64,000 bases of DNA from Clostridium sp. UBA4548 (lineage in GTDB: Bacteria > Bacillota > Clostridia > Clostridiales > Clostridiaceae): NCBI RefSeq assembly GCF_002387895.1, contig NZ_DGLI01000002.1, positions 7,829 through 71,828 on the forward strand, given 5' to 3'. The notes beneath the pieces are model-generated. The model made no database searches. It had not been told where the DNA came from and was given only the letters and a program-made list of their open reading frames with translations. The stretch's first letter is position 1. Each line of letters begins with the position of its first letter. A program made the position numbers and the translations under genes. Shown here one piece after another: positions 26,031 to 33,616 of the stretch.

Positions 26031-26137
26031 AACTTATCACTCCGTACTTAAATTTATATAAAGTTGCCATTATACTTTTTCACATCATATCATTATACCA
26101 CAAAAATTTGCTTTTTCAATTTTAATAATTAATTTTT

Positions 26138-26989
26138 TTATGGTAAATTCCCTACAACTACCCTGTAATTTCCTGATAAATCTTTTAAGGAGTAAACATT
26201 GATAAATCCCTCACTTCTTAAAATCTCTTCAACCTCTTGATTTTGATCATGTCCAATTTCAAAAGCTAAATATCCACCAGTTTTAAGTACCTGTATACTT
26301 TGAGAGGTAATAGTTCTATAGAAATCTAGACCATCCTCTCCCCCCCAAAGAGCAATATAAGGTTCAAAGTCCCTTACATCCTTCATTAGAGTAGGAATTA
26401 CTGAGGTTCTAATGTAAGGTGGATTTGAAACAATCATGTTAAAGGTGGCTTTTTCATCAATAGCTCTACTAAGCAAATCACTCTTATAAACTTTAGCTAT
26501 ATCCCCAACCATTAACTTATTTATATTGTTAGCTGTAACTTCTAAGGCTACTTCACTAATATCATATAAATAGACTTCCAAAGCTTTAGTATAATGAGCT
26601 ATAGAAATTCCAATGGCCCCACTGCCACAACATAAATCACAAACTTTGGTAAACCTATTTTTATTAATAATATTTATTGCTTCTTCAACTAAAACTTCCG
26701 TATCTGGTCTAGGAATTAAAACTCCTTCTTTAACCATAAATTCAAGACCCATGAACTCACTTACACCTAGAATATACTTAATGGGCATCTTATTCTTTCT
26801 AAGCTTTAGGAGGTTTAAATATTCCTCTATCCTATCTGATTCAATATCTAAATCCCTATTCATCATTATAAACAATTTTTCAACTTTTAAAACTTTACAT
26901 AGTAATAATTGAGCATCTATCATATAGCTTTCAATATTTTCTTCTTTAAGTAGCTCATATCCTTTAGTTAATAATTGACTTATCTTCAT
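26138..26989 (-). CDS. prmC: Release factor glutamine methyltransferase PrmC
   Basis: SAM-dependent enzyme methylating the GGQ glutamine of release factors. The 283-residue protein has an N-terminal five-helix substrate domain (about 1-80) and a class I methyltransferase domain with D-L-C-C-G-S-G-A-I-G-I (SAM loop) and the catalytic N-P-P-Y (V-S-N-P-P-Y-I-R). Located directly upstream of its substrate gene prfA, about 107 nt apart, the usual arrangement. Confidence 0.97.
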   Translation of the reverse strand: MKISQLLTKGYELLKEENIESYMIDAQLLLCKVLKVEKLFIMMNRDLDIESDRIEEYLNLLKLRKNKMPIKYILGVSEFMGLEFMVKEGVLIPRPDTEVLVEEAINIINKNRFTKVCDLCCGSGAIGISIAHYTKALEVYLYDISEVALEVTANNINKLMVGDIAKVYKSDLLSRAIDEKATFNMIVSNPPYIRTSVIPTLMKDVRDFEPYIALWGGEDGLDFYRTITSQSIQVLKTGGYLAFEIGHDQNQEVEEILRSEGFINVYSLKDLSGNYRVVVGNLP

Positions 26990-27110
26990 CTATTTTTTCC
27001 TCTTTTCTTTTACCTACATTTAAGAAAAATAACTTTACAATACTTATACTCATTGAAGAAGACAAAGTTTTCCTTCTCAAAACTCGCTGCTATAAAGTTG
27101 CCCTTTATTA

Positions 27111-28085
27111 TTATCTCTCTGCCTCACAACTCTCATGTTCTAAAGCCTCATTACTCCTTTGAGGAAATGTCACATCTTCTATCCCCTCTGCTGCTTTTAA
27201 AGATGCTATAGCTACTTCAAGCATTGATAAATCCGGTTCCTTTGTAGTTATTCCTTGTAGCTTTAGCCCTGGTGCTGCAATAAACTTAGCTAAAGAATTA
27301 TTACTTCTTCCTAACCATCTGATAACTTCATAAGTAACTCCAGAAACTATGGGCAAAAGTGAAATTCTCCATAATATTCTTTGCCCAACAGATTGCCAAC
27401 CTGTAAAGGAAAATATAACAATACTAATAACCATAACTAAAAACAAAAAGTTTGTTCCACACCTTGGATGAAATCTACTGAAATTCTTAGCATTTTCAGG
27501 AGTTAATTCCTGACCAGCCTCATAGCAAAAAATAGTCTTATGTTCTGCTCCATGATACTGATAGACTCTTTTTATATCTTCTATTTTACCTACTAGATAA
27601 ATGTACAATAAAAATACTGTAACTCTTATTATTCCTTCAATTACGTTTAATATGAAAGGATTTTTTGTCATATTATTTTTGATAAAGCTAGTAAGCACTG
27701 TAGGTAGTATAAAGAACAATAGCATAGCTAACGCAAGTGATACTACCAAGGAAATTCCCATTATAATATCATTACTTTTTTCTTTAAAGGTATTTTTAAA
27801 CCAGCTATCAAATTTTGATGGCTCTTCCTCTTCTTCTTCTTCAAAGAAGGATGCGGAAAATTCCAAACTCTTCATTCCAATAATCAAGGATTCAACTAAA
27901 GAAACAAAGCCTCTTATTATTGGCAAGGAAAAAATTTTATTCTTTTTTGAAAAACTTTCATAGTTTTGTTTTTTTATTTCTATGGTTCCGTTGGATAACC
28001 TTACCGCTGTGGCTAACCCCTTTGTTCCTCTCATCATTACCCCTTCAATAACTGCTTGCCCTCCAACTGAAGTTTTTTTACCCAT
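27111..28085 (-). CDS. DUF1385 membrane protein (YqhQ-like)
   Basis: The 324-residue protein begins V-G-G-Q-A-V-I-E-G-V-M-M-R-G, the DUF1385 signature, and contains Y-H-G-A-E-H-K-T-I-F-C-Y-E (His/Glu pair suggesting metal binding) and F-S-R-F-H-P-R-C-G-T-N-F-L. About four or five membrane segments lie between residues 110 and 255. Annotated in the family as a putative metal-dependent enzyme; the reaction is unknown. In clostridia it commonly sits between rpmE/tdk and prmC-prfA, as here. Confidence 0.9.
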   Translation of the reverse strand: MGKKTSVGGQAVIEGVMMRGTKGLATAVRLSNGTIEIKKQNYESFSKKNKIFSLPIIRGFVSLVESLIIGMKSLEFSASFFEEEEEEEPSKFDSWFKNTFKEKSNDIIMGISLVVSLALAMLLFFILPTVLTSFIKNNMTKNPFILNVIEGIIRVTVFLLYIYLVGKIEDIKRVYQYHGAEHKTIFCYEAGQELTPENAKNFSRFHPRCGTNFLFLVMVISIVIFSFTGWQSVGQRILWRISLLPIVSGVTYEVIRWLGRSNNSLAKFIAAPGLKLQGITTKEPDLSMLEVAIASLKAAEGIEDVTFPQRSNEALEHESCEAER

Positions 28086-28162
28086 GTTATCACCTGCCTA
28101 TTCTCTTATATAAATTATTATGAATTCTATATGTATCTTCTTAACTTAGCTAATACTACTAA

Positions 28163-28202
28163 AATAAAGCTTCTTACAAAAAAAGTTTTTAAGTGCTTTA
28201 TT
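28163..28202 (-). terminator. Terminator overlapping the end of tdk
   Basis: AATAAAGC / GCTTTATT with an A/T-rich internal region; on the minus strand TTTATTTTAGT follows. The stem starts inside the last codons of tdk. Confidence 0.55.
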
Positions 28203-28830
28203 CCCCTAAAGCCACCTCTAAATCCCCTTTATCATTTCCTTTTTCATACTGCTCTTTAAATGAAAAGAAACACTTTGGGCATAAAGCTTCATATTCTACA
28301 TTATCTTTTTTATCTATGGCAATTTGCTCTCCTTCAAAAACAAATTTACCATTTATTAGCCTTCCATTTAATAAAGCTTTTTTACCACATTTACAAATTG
28401 TTTTAAGCTCTTCTAAACTGTGAGCTAATAAAAGTAATCTTGCACTACCTTCAAACCCATTCATTTGAAAATCCGTTCTAAGTCCATAACATATTGTGGG
28501 GATATCTAGCTTCACAGCAATTTCAAATAGTTCATCAATTTGATGACTCTTAAAAAACTGTACTTCATCTCCTAATATGCAGTGCACGGTTCCATGTTCT
28601 TTTATATATTCATGTACCTCTTTAAACACATCAGCCTCACCATCTAAAAGCAAGTCAACTTCCCTTGTAACTCCCAACCTTGAAACTACTTTATTTCCGC
28701 CCTTAGTATCTGTCTTAGGTTTTATAATTAAAACTTTCATTCCTCTTTCTTCATAATTATGTGCCACTTGTAAGAGATTAGTTGACTTTCCACAGTTCAT
28801 TGCACCATATCTAAAATATAATTTACTCAT
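28198..28830 (-). CDS. tdk: Thymidine kinase
   Basis: Salvages thymidine to dTMP. I use the ATG at 28830 (M-S-K-L-Y-F-R-Y-G-A-M), which has GGAGG 6 nt upstream; the open frame extends 29 codons further without support. The 210-residue protein has Walker A G-A-M-N-C-G-K-S-T, Walker B-type I-L-G-D-E-V-Q-F-F, the lasso T-I-C-Y-G-L-R-T-D-F, and zinc ligands C-K-C-G and C-P-K-C. Type II (human TK1-like) kinase. The C-terminus (E-Q-Y-E-K-G-N-D-K-G) is slightly extended. Confidence 0.95.
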   Translation of the reverse strand: MSKLYFRYGAMNCGKSTNLLQVAHNYEERGMKVLIIKPKTDTKGGNKVVSRLGVTREVDLLLDGEADVFKEVHEYIKEHGTVHCILGDEVQFFKSHQIDELFEIAVKLDIPTICYGLRTDFQMNGFEGSARLLLLAHSLEELKTICKCGKKALLNGRLINGKFVFEGEQIAIDKKDNVEYEALCPKCFFSFKEQYEKGNDKGDLEVALGE

Positions 28831-28961
28831 GTTAATCCTCCATAGTGTCAAGATATAATATATATCTATTTTATAAGAAATCTTTAGGTTTATCAAATTA
28901 ATATTATTAAAGTTCAATTTTATTTTAGCTGTAGATTTTTTAAAAATCAGTAAGGTTTATA

Positions 28962-28990
28962 TTGACCTGTTTAATACCTTATGCTATAAT
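28962..28990 (+). promoter_or_regulatory. rpmE promoter
   Basis: TTGACC (28962-28967), 17-nt spacer and TATAAT (28985-28990): a near-consensus sigmaA promoter ending about 50 nt before the rpmE start. Confidence 0.8.
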
Positions 28991-29041
28991 TTAGAAGTTG
29001 ACAATACGGGTATATATGTAATTTCGAAAGAGGTGAAAGAT

Positions 29042-29251
29042 ATGCAAGAAGGATTACATCCAAATTATAGCCACGATACAGTAGTTAAATGTGCATGTGG
29101 AAATACTTTTACAACTGGTTCCGTTAAAGGAGAATTAAAAGTTGATATTTGTTCAAAATGTCATCCATTCTTCACTGGCAAGCAAAAAATGGTTGATGCT
29201 GGCGGAAGAGTTGATAAATTCATGAAGAAATTCAACCTTACAAACGAGTAA
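29042..29251 (+). CDS. rpmE: 50S ribosomal protein L31, zinc-binding form
   Basis: Large ribosomal subunit protein, 69 residues. The open frame can begin at GTG 29033, but that lies in the AAAGAGGTG ribosome binding site; the ATG at 29042 (M-Q-E-G-L-H-P) is the likely start. It is the C+ form: C-A-C-G and C-S-K-C-H carry the zinc Cys residues. Divergent from tdk; the rpmE-tdk-DUF1385-prmC-prfA order is conserved in Firmicutes. Confidence 0.97.
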   Translation: MQEGLHPNYSHDTVVKCACGNTFTTGSVKGELKVDICSKCHPFFTGKQKMVDAGGRVDKFMKKFNLTNE

Positions 29252-29267
29252 TAGTATATACTTTATG

Positions 29268-29293
29268 AGGAGAAGGAAACTTCTCCTTTTTTG
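29268..29293 (+). terminator. Terminator after rpmE
   Basis: Stem AGGAGAAG / CTTCTCCT with GAAA tetraloop followed by six T: a textbook intrinsic terminator. Confidence 0.95.
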
Positions 29294-29637
29294 CGTTTAA
29301 AATAATTCATATGAAGCAAAATATTAATTGAAAAATCCTATGAATTTTTTAACTAAACAAATCAACATCTGTTGAAAGTCCTATTATTATTGGATTTTCC
29401 CAATGCAACATCATATAAAAACAAGTTAATCCATTGATTAGTTATCTTATAAGGCTTCTAATTCCAAGGTAGGTAATATATGGTTTAGTTTCCTCTAATT
29501 TAATAGATTAATTAATAGTAATTAGCACACAATAATAACACTTAATTGATACCAACTAAGCAAGTGTTATTAACACTGTGATATCAATTAATTAATTTAA
29601 TAAACTTTAAGTTTATATTAAAAGGGAGGAATTTAAC
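29294..29637. other. Spacer upstream of the SASP gene
   Basis: About 340 bases without an ORF. It contains two overlapping inverted repeats that cannot form together: TAACACTT / AAGTGTTA and AATTGATA / TATCAATT, between about 29538 and 29592. The forespore promoter expected for a SASP gene should be here, but I could not fix its -35 and -10. Confidence 0.4.
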
Positions 29638-29835
29638 ATGGCAAACAATAATAACAACAGAGCATTAGTACCAGAAGCTAAAGAAGGTTTAAACAGATTC
29701 AAAATGGAAGCTGCTAAAGAAGTAGGAGTTAACTTAAAAGAAGGTTACAATGGAGACTTAACTTCAAGAGAAGCAGGATCAGTAGGCGGACAAATGGTTA
29801 AAAGAATGGTAGAATCTTACGAGAGAAACCTATAA
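29638..29835 (+). CDS. Small acid-soluble spore protein, alpha/beta type
   Basis: Coats spore DNA and protects it from UV and chemicals; degraded at germination. The 65-residue protein has the germination-protease cleavage region F-K-M-E-A-A-K-E-V-G-V and the DNA-binding half N-L-K-E-G-Y-N-G-D-L-T-S-R-E-A-G-S-V-G-G-Q-M-V-K-R-M-V. N-terminus is Asn-rich. Preceded by GGGAGGA. Single gene with its own terminator; expected to be sigmaG-dependent (family knowledge). Confidence 0.96.
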   Translation: MANNNNNRALVPEAKEGLNRFKMEAAKEVGVNLKEGYNGDLTSREAGSVGGQMVKRMVESYERNL

Positions 29836-29853
29836 TTATAACCAAACATTAAT

Positions 29854-29894
29854 AAGAAAGAGTTACAGGAGAAATTCTCCTGTAACTCTTTCTT
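29854..29894. terminator. Bidirectional terminator between the SASP gene and copA
   Basis: Twenty-bp perfect inverted repeat (arms 29854-29873 and 29875-29894) centred on GAAATTC, with A-rich and T-rich edges, between convergent genes. Confidence 0.92.
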
Positions 29895-29898
29895 TATA

Positions 29899-32340
29899 TT
29901 ATGCTAAAGGTTTAAAGGTTTTTAACCTCAATGCATTTAATAAAACTGACACTGAGCTAAAACTCATAGCAAGGGCTGCAATCATTGGATTTAAAAGCGG
30001 TCCTCCAAAGGCATATAATATTCCCATAGCCACTGGTATTCCTAGGGTATTATATCCAAAAGCCCAAAATAGGTTTTGTTTAATGTTAGAAATTGTTTTT
30101 TTACTTAATTGAATAGCTGTTGGTACATCCATTAAATCACTTCTCATTAATACTATATCCGCCGACTCCATAGCAACATCCGTACCAGATCCAATAGCAA
30201 TGCCAATGTCTGCTTGAGCAAGAGCCGGTGCATCATTAATTCCATCTCCAACCATAGCTACCTTCTTACCCTGACCTTGAAGTTTTTTAACTTCATTTGC
30301 CTTATCCTGTGGTAATACTTCAGAGATTGCTACATCTATTCCTACTTGTTTTGCAATAGCATCGGCAGTTCTCTTATTATCTCCCGTAAGCATAGCAACT
30401 TCAATACCCATGGAATGTAGTTTTTCAATAGCCTTTTTACTACTTTCCTTCACCGTATCTGCCACTGCAACAATTCCCTTAAGTTCCTTATCTATAGCTA
30501 CATACATTGGTGTTTTACCCTCTGTAGCCAATCGGTTTGACTCTTCTTCTAAAACGTCAATAGAAATCTTACTTTCCACCATTAATTTTTTATTGCCAAG
30601 TAAAACTGTCTTACCATCAATGGTAACTTCGATTCCCTTACCAGCGATAGCTTTAAAATTAGTAGTTTTCTTAAACTCCATACCACTTTCTTCTGCATGT
30701 TTAACTATAGCTTCACCAAGCGGGTGCTCTGATCCCTTTTCTGCACTAGCAGTAATCTGAAGCAATTCTTCCTCTGATATATTATTTACAACTATATCTG
30801 TTACCTTTGGTTTTCCTTCAGTTATAGTACCAGTTTTATCGAATACAACAGTCTTAATTTTATGAGCGGTTTCCAAGGCTTCTCCACTCTTAATTAAAAC
30901 CCCATATTCTGCTCCCTTTCCCGTTCCTACCATTATAGCTGTAGGAGTTGCAAGGCCAAGGGCACAAGGACAAGCAATTACTAATACAGAAATAAAGATT
31001 GTTAATACAAACACCGCAGTTTCTCCAACAATTAACCAAGCCAAGGCCGAAAGAATAGCGATAGTAATAACTGTAGGTACAAAGTACCCTGAAATTATAT
31101 CTGCCAGCTTTGCAATTGGAGCCTTTGACCCTTGAGCATCTTCTACTAATTTTATTATTTGTGCAAGGGCAGTATCCTTTCCAACCTTAGTAGCCCTATA
31201 CCTTATAGAACCATTTTTGTTAATGCTGGCTCCAATAACCTTTGATCCAACAGTCTTTTCAACAGGTATACTTTCCCCTGTAAGCATAGATTCATCAATA
31301 GAGGTACTTCCCTCTACTACCTCACCATCTACTGGTAGCTTCTCACCAGGTTTTACAAGAATTACATCTCCAACTTCTACATCATCTATAGAAATAACAA
31401 CTTCTTTTCCTTCTTTAATTATAGTAGCAGTCTTTGGCGCAAGACCCATAAGCTTTTTTATAGCCTCTGAGGTTTTACCCTTAGTTACTGACTCTAAATA
31501 TTTACCTAGAGTAATTAAAGTTAAAATAGTAGCTCCTGACTCAAAGTATAACTCATAAGCATAATCAACATTACCATTTAAAATTTGGTATATAGCAAAT
31601 AATCCAAATAAAAAGGCAGCCCAAGTTCCGATAGAGATTAAAGAATCCATATTAGGGCTTCTCATTATTAAGGATTTAAATCCCACTCTAAAAAACTTCC
31701 ATCCCGCTATCATTACAGGTATAACTAAAATTAATTGCGAAATTGCAAAATTAATAGGATTTCTCATTGGATCAAAAAACTCCGGTAACATATAACCTAA
31801 CATATGTGCCATAGATATATAAAGAAGAGGTAGTGTAAACACTGCAGAAATTAAAAATCTATTCCATAAATTTTTAATTTCCCTTTCCTTATTCTCCTTA
31901 TCTTTATCTACTGACGTTTCTTCCTCACTAGCCTTATACCCAGCCTTTACAATAGCAGCTTTAATATCTGAAACTCTAAGTTTTGAAGGTTCATAAGCTA
32001 CAGTTAGCTTTTCTGTAGCAAGATTTACACTTCCTTCAACTACTCCATCTAATTTTCTTACAGCTGATTCCACAGCCTTTGCACAAGAGGCTCAAGTCAT
32101 GCCCCCAACTTTAATGGTTGCTGTAGCAGTTTCTACCACCGCCTTATACCCAGACTTACCTATAGCTGAAGCAATTACATCTAAATTGGTTTTATCTTCC
32201 TCAAAGGTTACTGTAAGCTTTTCTGTTGCTAGATTTACACTTGCTTCACTAACTCCTTCTACTTTTTTAGAGGCACGCTCTACAGCTTTTGCACAGGCTG
32301 CACAAGTCATACCCTGTATTTTCAACACTTTACTTATCAA
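29899..32340 (-). CDS. copA: Copper-exporting P1B ATPase CopA with in-frame TGA
   Basis: Pumps Cu+ out of the cytoplasm. The full frame (813 codons from the TTG at 32340, AAAGGAG upstream) has two HMA domains: G-M-T-C-A-A-C intact in the first, but in the second G-M-T is followed by TGA (32092-32094) and A-S-C, exactly where the first Cys of C-x-x-C belongs. The rest is intact: eight membrane segments, C-P-C in helix 6, T-G-E-S, D-K-T-G-T phosphorylation site, H-P nucleotide motif, and G-D-G-I-N-D-A-P. Frame continues after TGA without other damage. TGA may encode selenocysteine, or be a nonsense change giving an ATPase restarted at GTG 32073 with no HMA domain. Operon with the lipoprotein gene, under a CsoR-like site. 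Confidence 0.9.
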
Positions 32341-32483
32341 ATTAAAATCTCCTTTCAATGAAAAACTACCGCTTCAAACCTTTAGCTTAATGGGCAACTC
32401 TTCGCTGTTCATTACTTATTTTTTAAGCTTTACTACCTATTCTTGAATATCTTAACTTCTATTATATATAAAATCTTTTATCT

Positions 32484-33164
32484 TTATAACTTAAACTCTT
32501 TTGTTAAGGTATTGCTATCCTTATTATATTTCCATCCCTCTTTGGAGATTTTTTCAACATCAAGCCCCGCCTGGATTAGAGGTTCTGCTTTTATTGTAAA
32601 AATAATATCTGAAGGATTTTGTCCTAGTTCTTCTGTCCAATGAACCTTATAACCATCCCCTAAATCCAACACATAACTTTTTGTAGCTGAATCATAACTC
32701 ACTGGAACCTGCTGAAATTTTAATAATCTTTTAAAGGCATCCTCTGCACCGTTAGAATTTTGCTTTTTATCACTTAAATCATAGGGTCTCACTAATAAAT
32801 TAGGAGTTTCCATCCCTCCTTCATTAGCTGCTGGTTTAAATACAAGCTCTTTAGCATCAATTTTATTCACATCTACTCCTGCTGTTGTGAAAGTGTCTGC
32901 TGGAATAACCATAGCAAAGTCTATTTCATTTGCTGCAGTATCTTTGGTCCATTCAAACTTTTCTCCAGAAGAAAGCTTAAGTCCCCAATGAGATAGTTCC
33001 GCATGAAATCCTACATATTTTTTATTTTCTTTAATTATGTTTACATAGGCTTCTGATGCTTTAGCCTTAGTTTCATCTACACTACCTTTGTTACCACAAC
33101 CAGTTATTGTAATACCAATTCCTAAAATAACTGTACTTATTATAAGTGCTTTATTTTTTAACAT
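32484..33164 (-). CDS. Lipoprotein with internal duplication in copper operon
   Basis: The 226-residue protein has a lipoprotein signal (K-N-K, hydrophobic core, lipobox T-I-T-G-C with Cys about 23). The mature part shows two related halves: residues about 56-110 (H-W-G-L-K-L-S-S-G-E-K-F-E-W-T... F-A-M-V-I-P-A-D-T-F-T-T-A-G-V-D-V-N-K-I) and about 165-217 (Y-V-L-D-L-G-D-G-Y-K-V-H-W-T... I-I-F-T-I-K-A-E-P-L-I-Q-A-G-L-D-V-E-K-I). Family not recognised. It lies between a CsoR-type operator and copA on the same strand, so a role in binding or sensing extracellular copper is a reasonable inference. His/Met content is low, against a simple copper sponge. Confidence 0.8.
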   Translation of the reverse strand: MLKNKALIISTVILGIGITITGCGNKGSVDETKAKASEAYVNIIKENKKYVGFHAELSHWGLKLSSGEKFEWTKDTAANEIDFAMVIPADTFTTAGVDVNKIDAKELVFKPAANEGGMETPNLLVRPYDLSDKKQNSNGAEDAFKRLLKFQQVPVSYDSATKSYVLDLGDGYKVHWTEELGQNPSDIIFTIKAEPLIQAGLDVEKISKEGWKYNKDSNTLTKEFKL

Positions 33165-33185
33165 TTCAATATCCTCCCTTTTCCC

Positions 33186-33202
33186 TACCCCCTTGGGGGG
33201 TA
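33186..33202 (-). promoter_or_regulatory. CsoR-like copper operator
   Basis: TACCCCCTTGGGGGGTA, a GC-rich palindrome in very AT-rich DNA, just upstream of the lipoprotein-copA ribosome binding site. Copper-sensing CsoR repressors bind G/C-tract palindromes of this form (TACCCC...GGGGTA) at copA promoters. No csoR gene is in the window. Confidence 0.7.
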
Positions 33203-33616
33203 TCTTTAAAAATAGATTATCATTTATTTGTGAATTTTTTATGGAAGAAGCAATATAATAAAACTTTTTTCTCCTTACCTATATAAGTTGTAATATTATT
33301 GCTAAATTATTCATTAGTTTAAAGAAATTTTAATTATGGAGAATTGAAATATAAAATTATACCTTATTAAAGTTTCTCATTTCATTTTGCATACATAAAA
33401 TCTACACAAGTCCTCTATATAATTTATTAAATAAAGATAAATTTATTTGGACTTATAAGAATCCAAATTTAAGACTTAGCTTATACATAGACTCCACATT
33501 GGTTCCCTTTAGGGCTTTTGAGGACGAATAAGCTAATTTTTGACTAAGGAGTCCTATAATGCCATAAAAATAACTGATTAGTTATTTTTACTTCATTAAT
33601 TTAAGGGGGGAGAATT
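33203..33616. other. Divergent spacer of the copper block
   Basis: About 410 bases between the divergent copper genes. It holds the CsoR-like site at its left edge, promoter sequence for both directions (hexamers not assigned), and a composite hairpin repeat at 33449-33560. No ORF. Confidence 0.5.
33449..33560. repeat. Composite hairpin repeat, copy 4
   Basis: Inverse orientation relative to copy 1. Outer GGACT / AGTCC; inner hairpin with GAATCCAAA and TTGGTTCCC; core ACTTAGCTTATACATA at 33474-33489, identical over 16 nt to the copy near 50590. Confidence 0.7.

Noticed and set aside
29899..32073. CopA as two separate genes (short HMA protein plus ATPase)
   Set aside because: The two frames are the same frame separated by a single TGA, and the combined protein matches a normal two-HMA CopA, so they are treated as one gene with a recoded or mutated codon.
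32060..32091. A definite SECIS element after the copA TGA
   Set aside because: The hairpin has only four Watson-Crick pairs plus a wobble and lies in codons fixed by conserved residues, so it is only suggestive.
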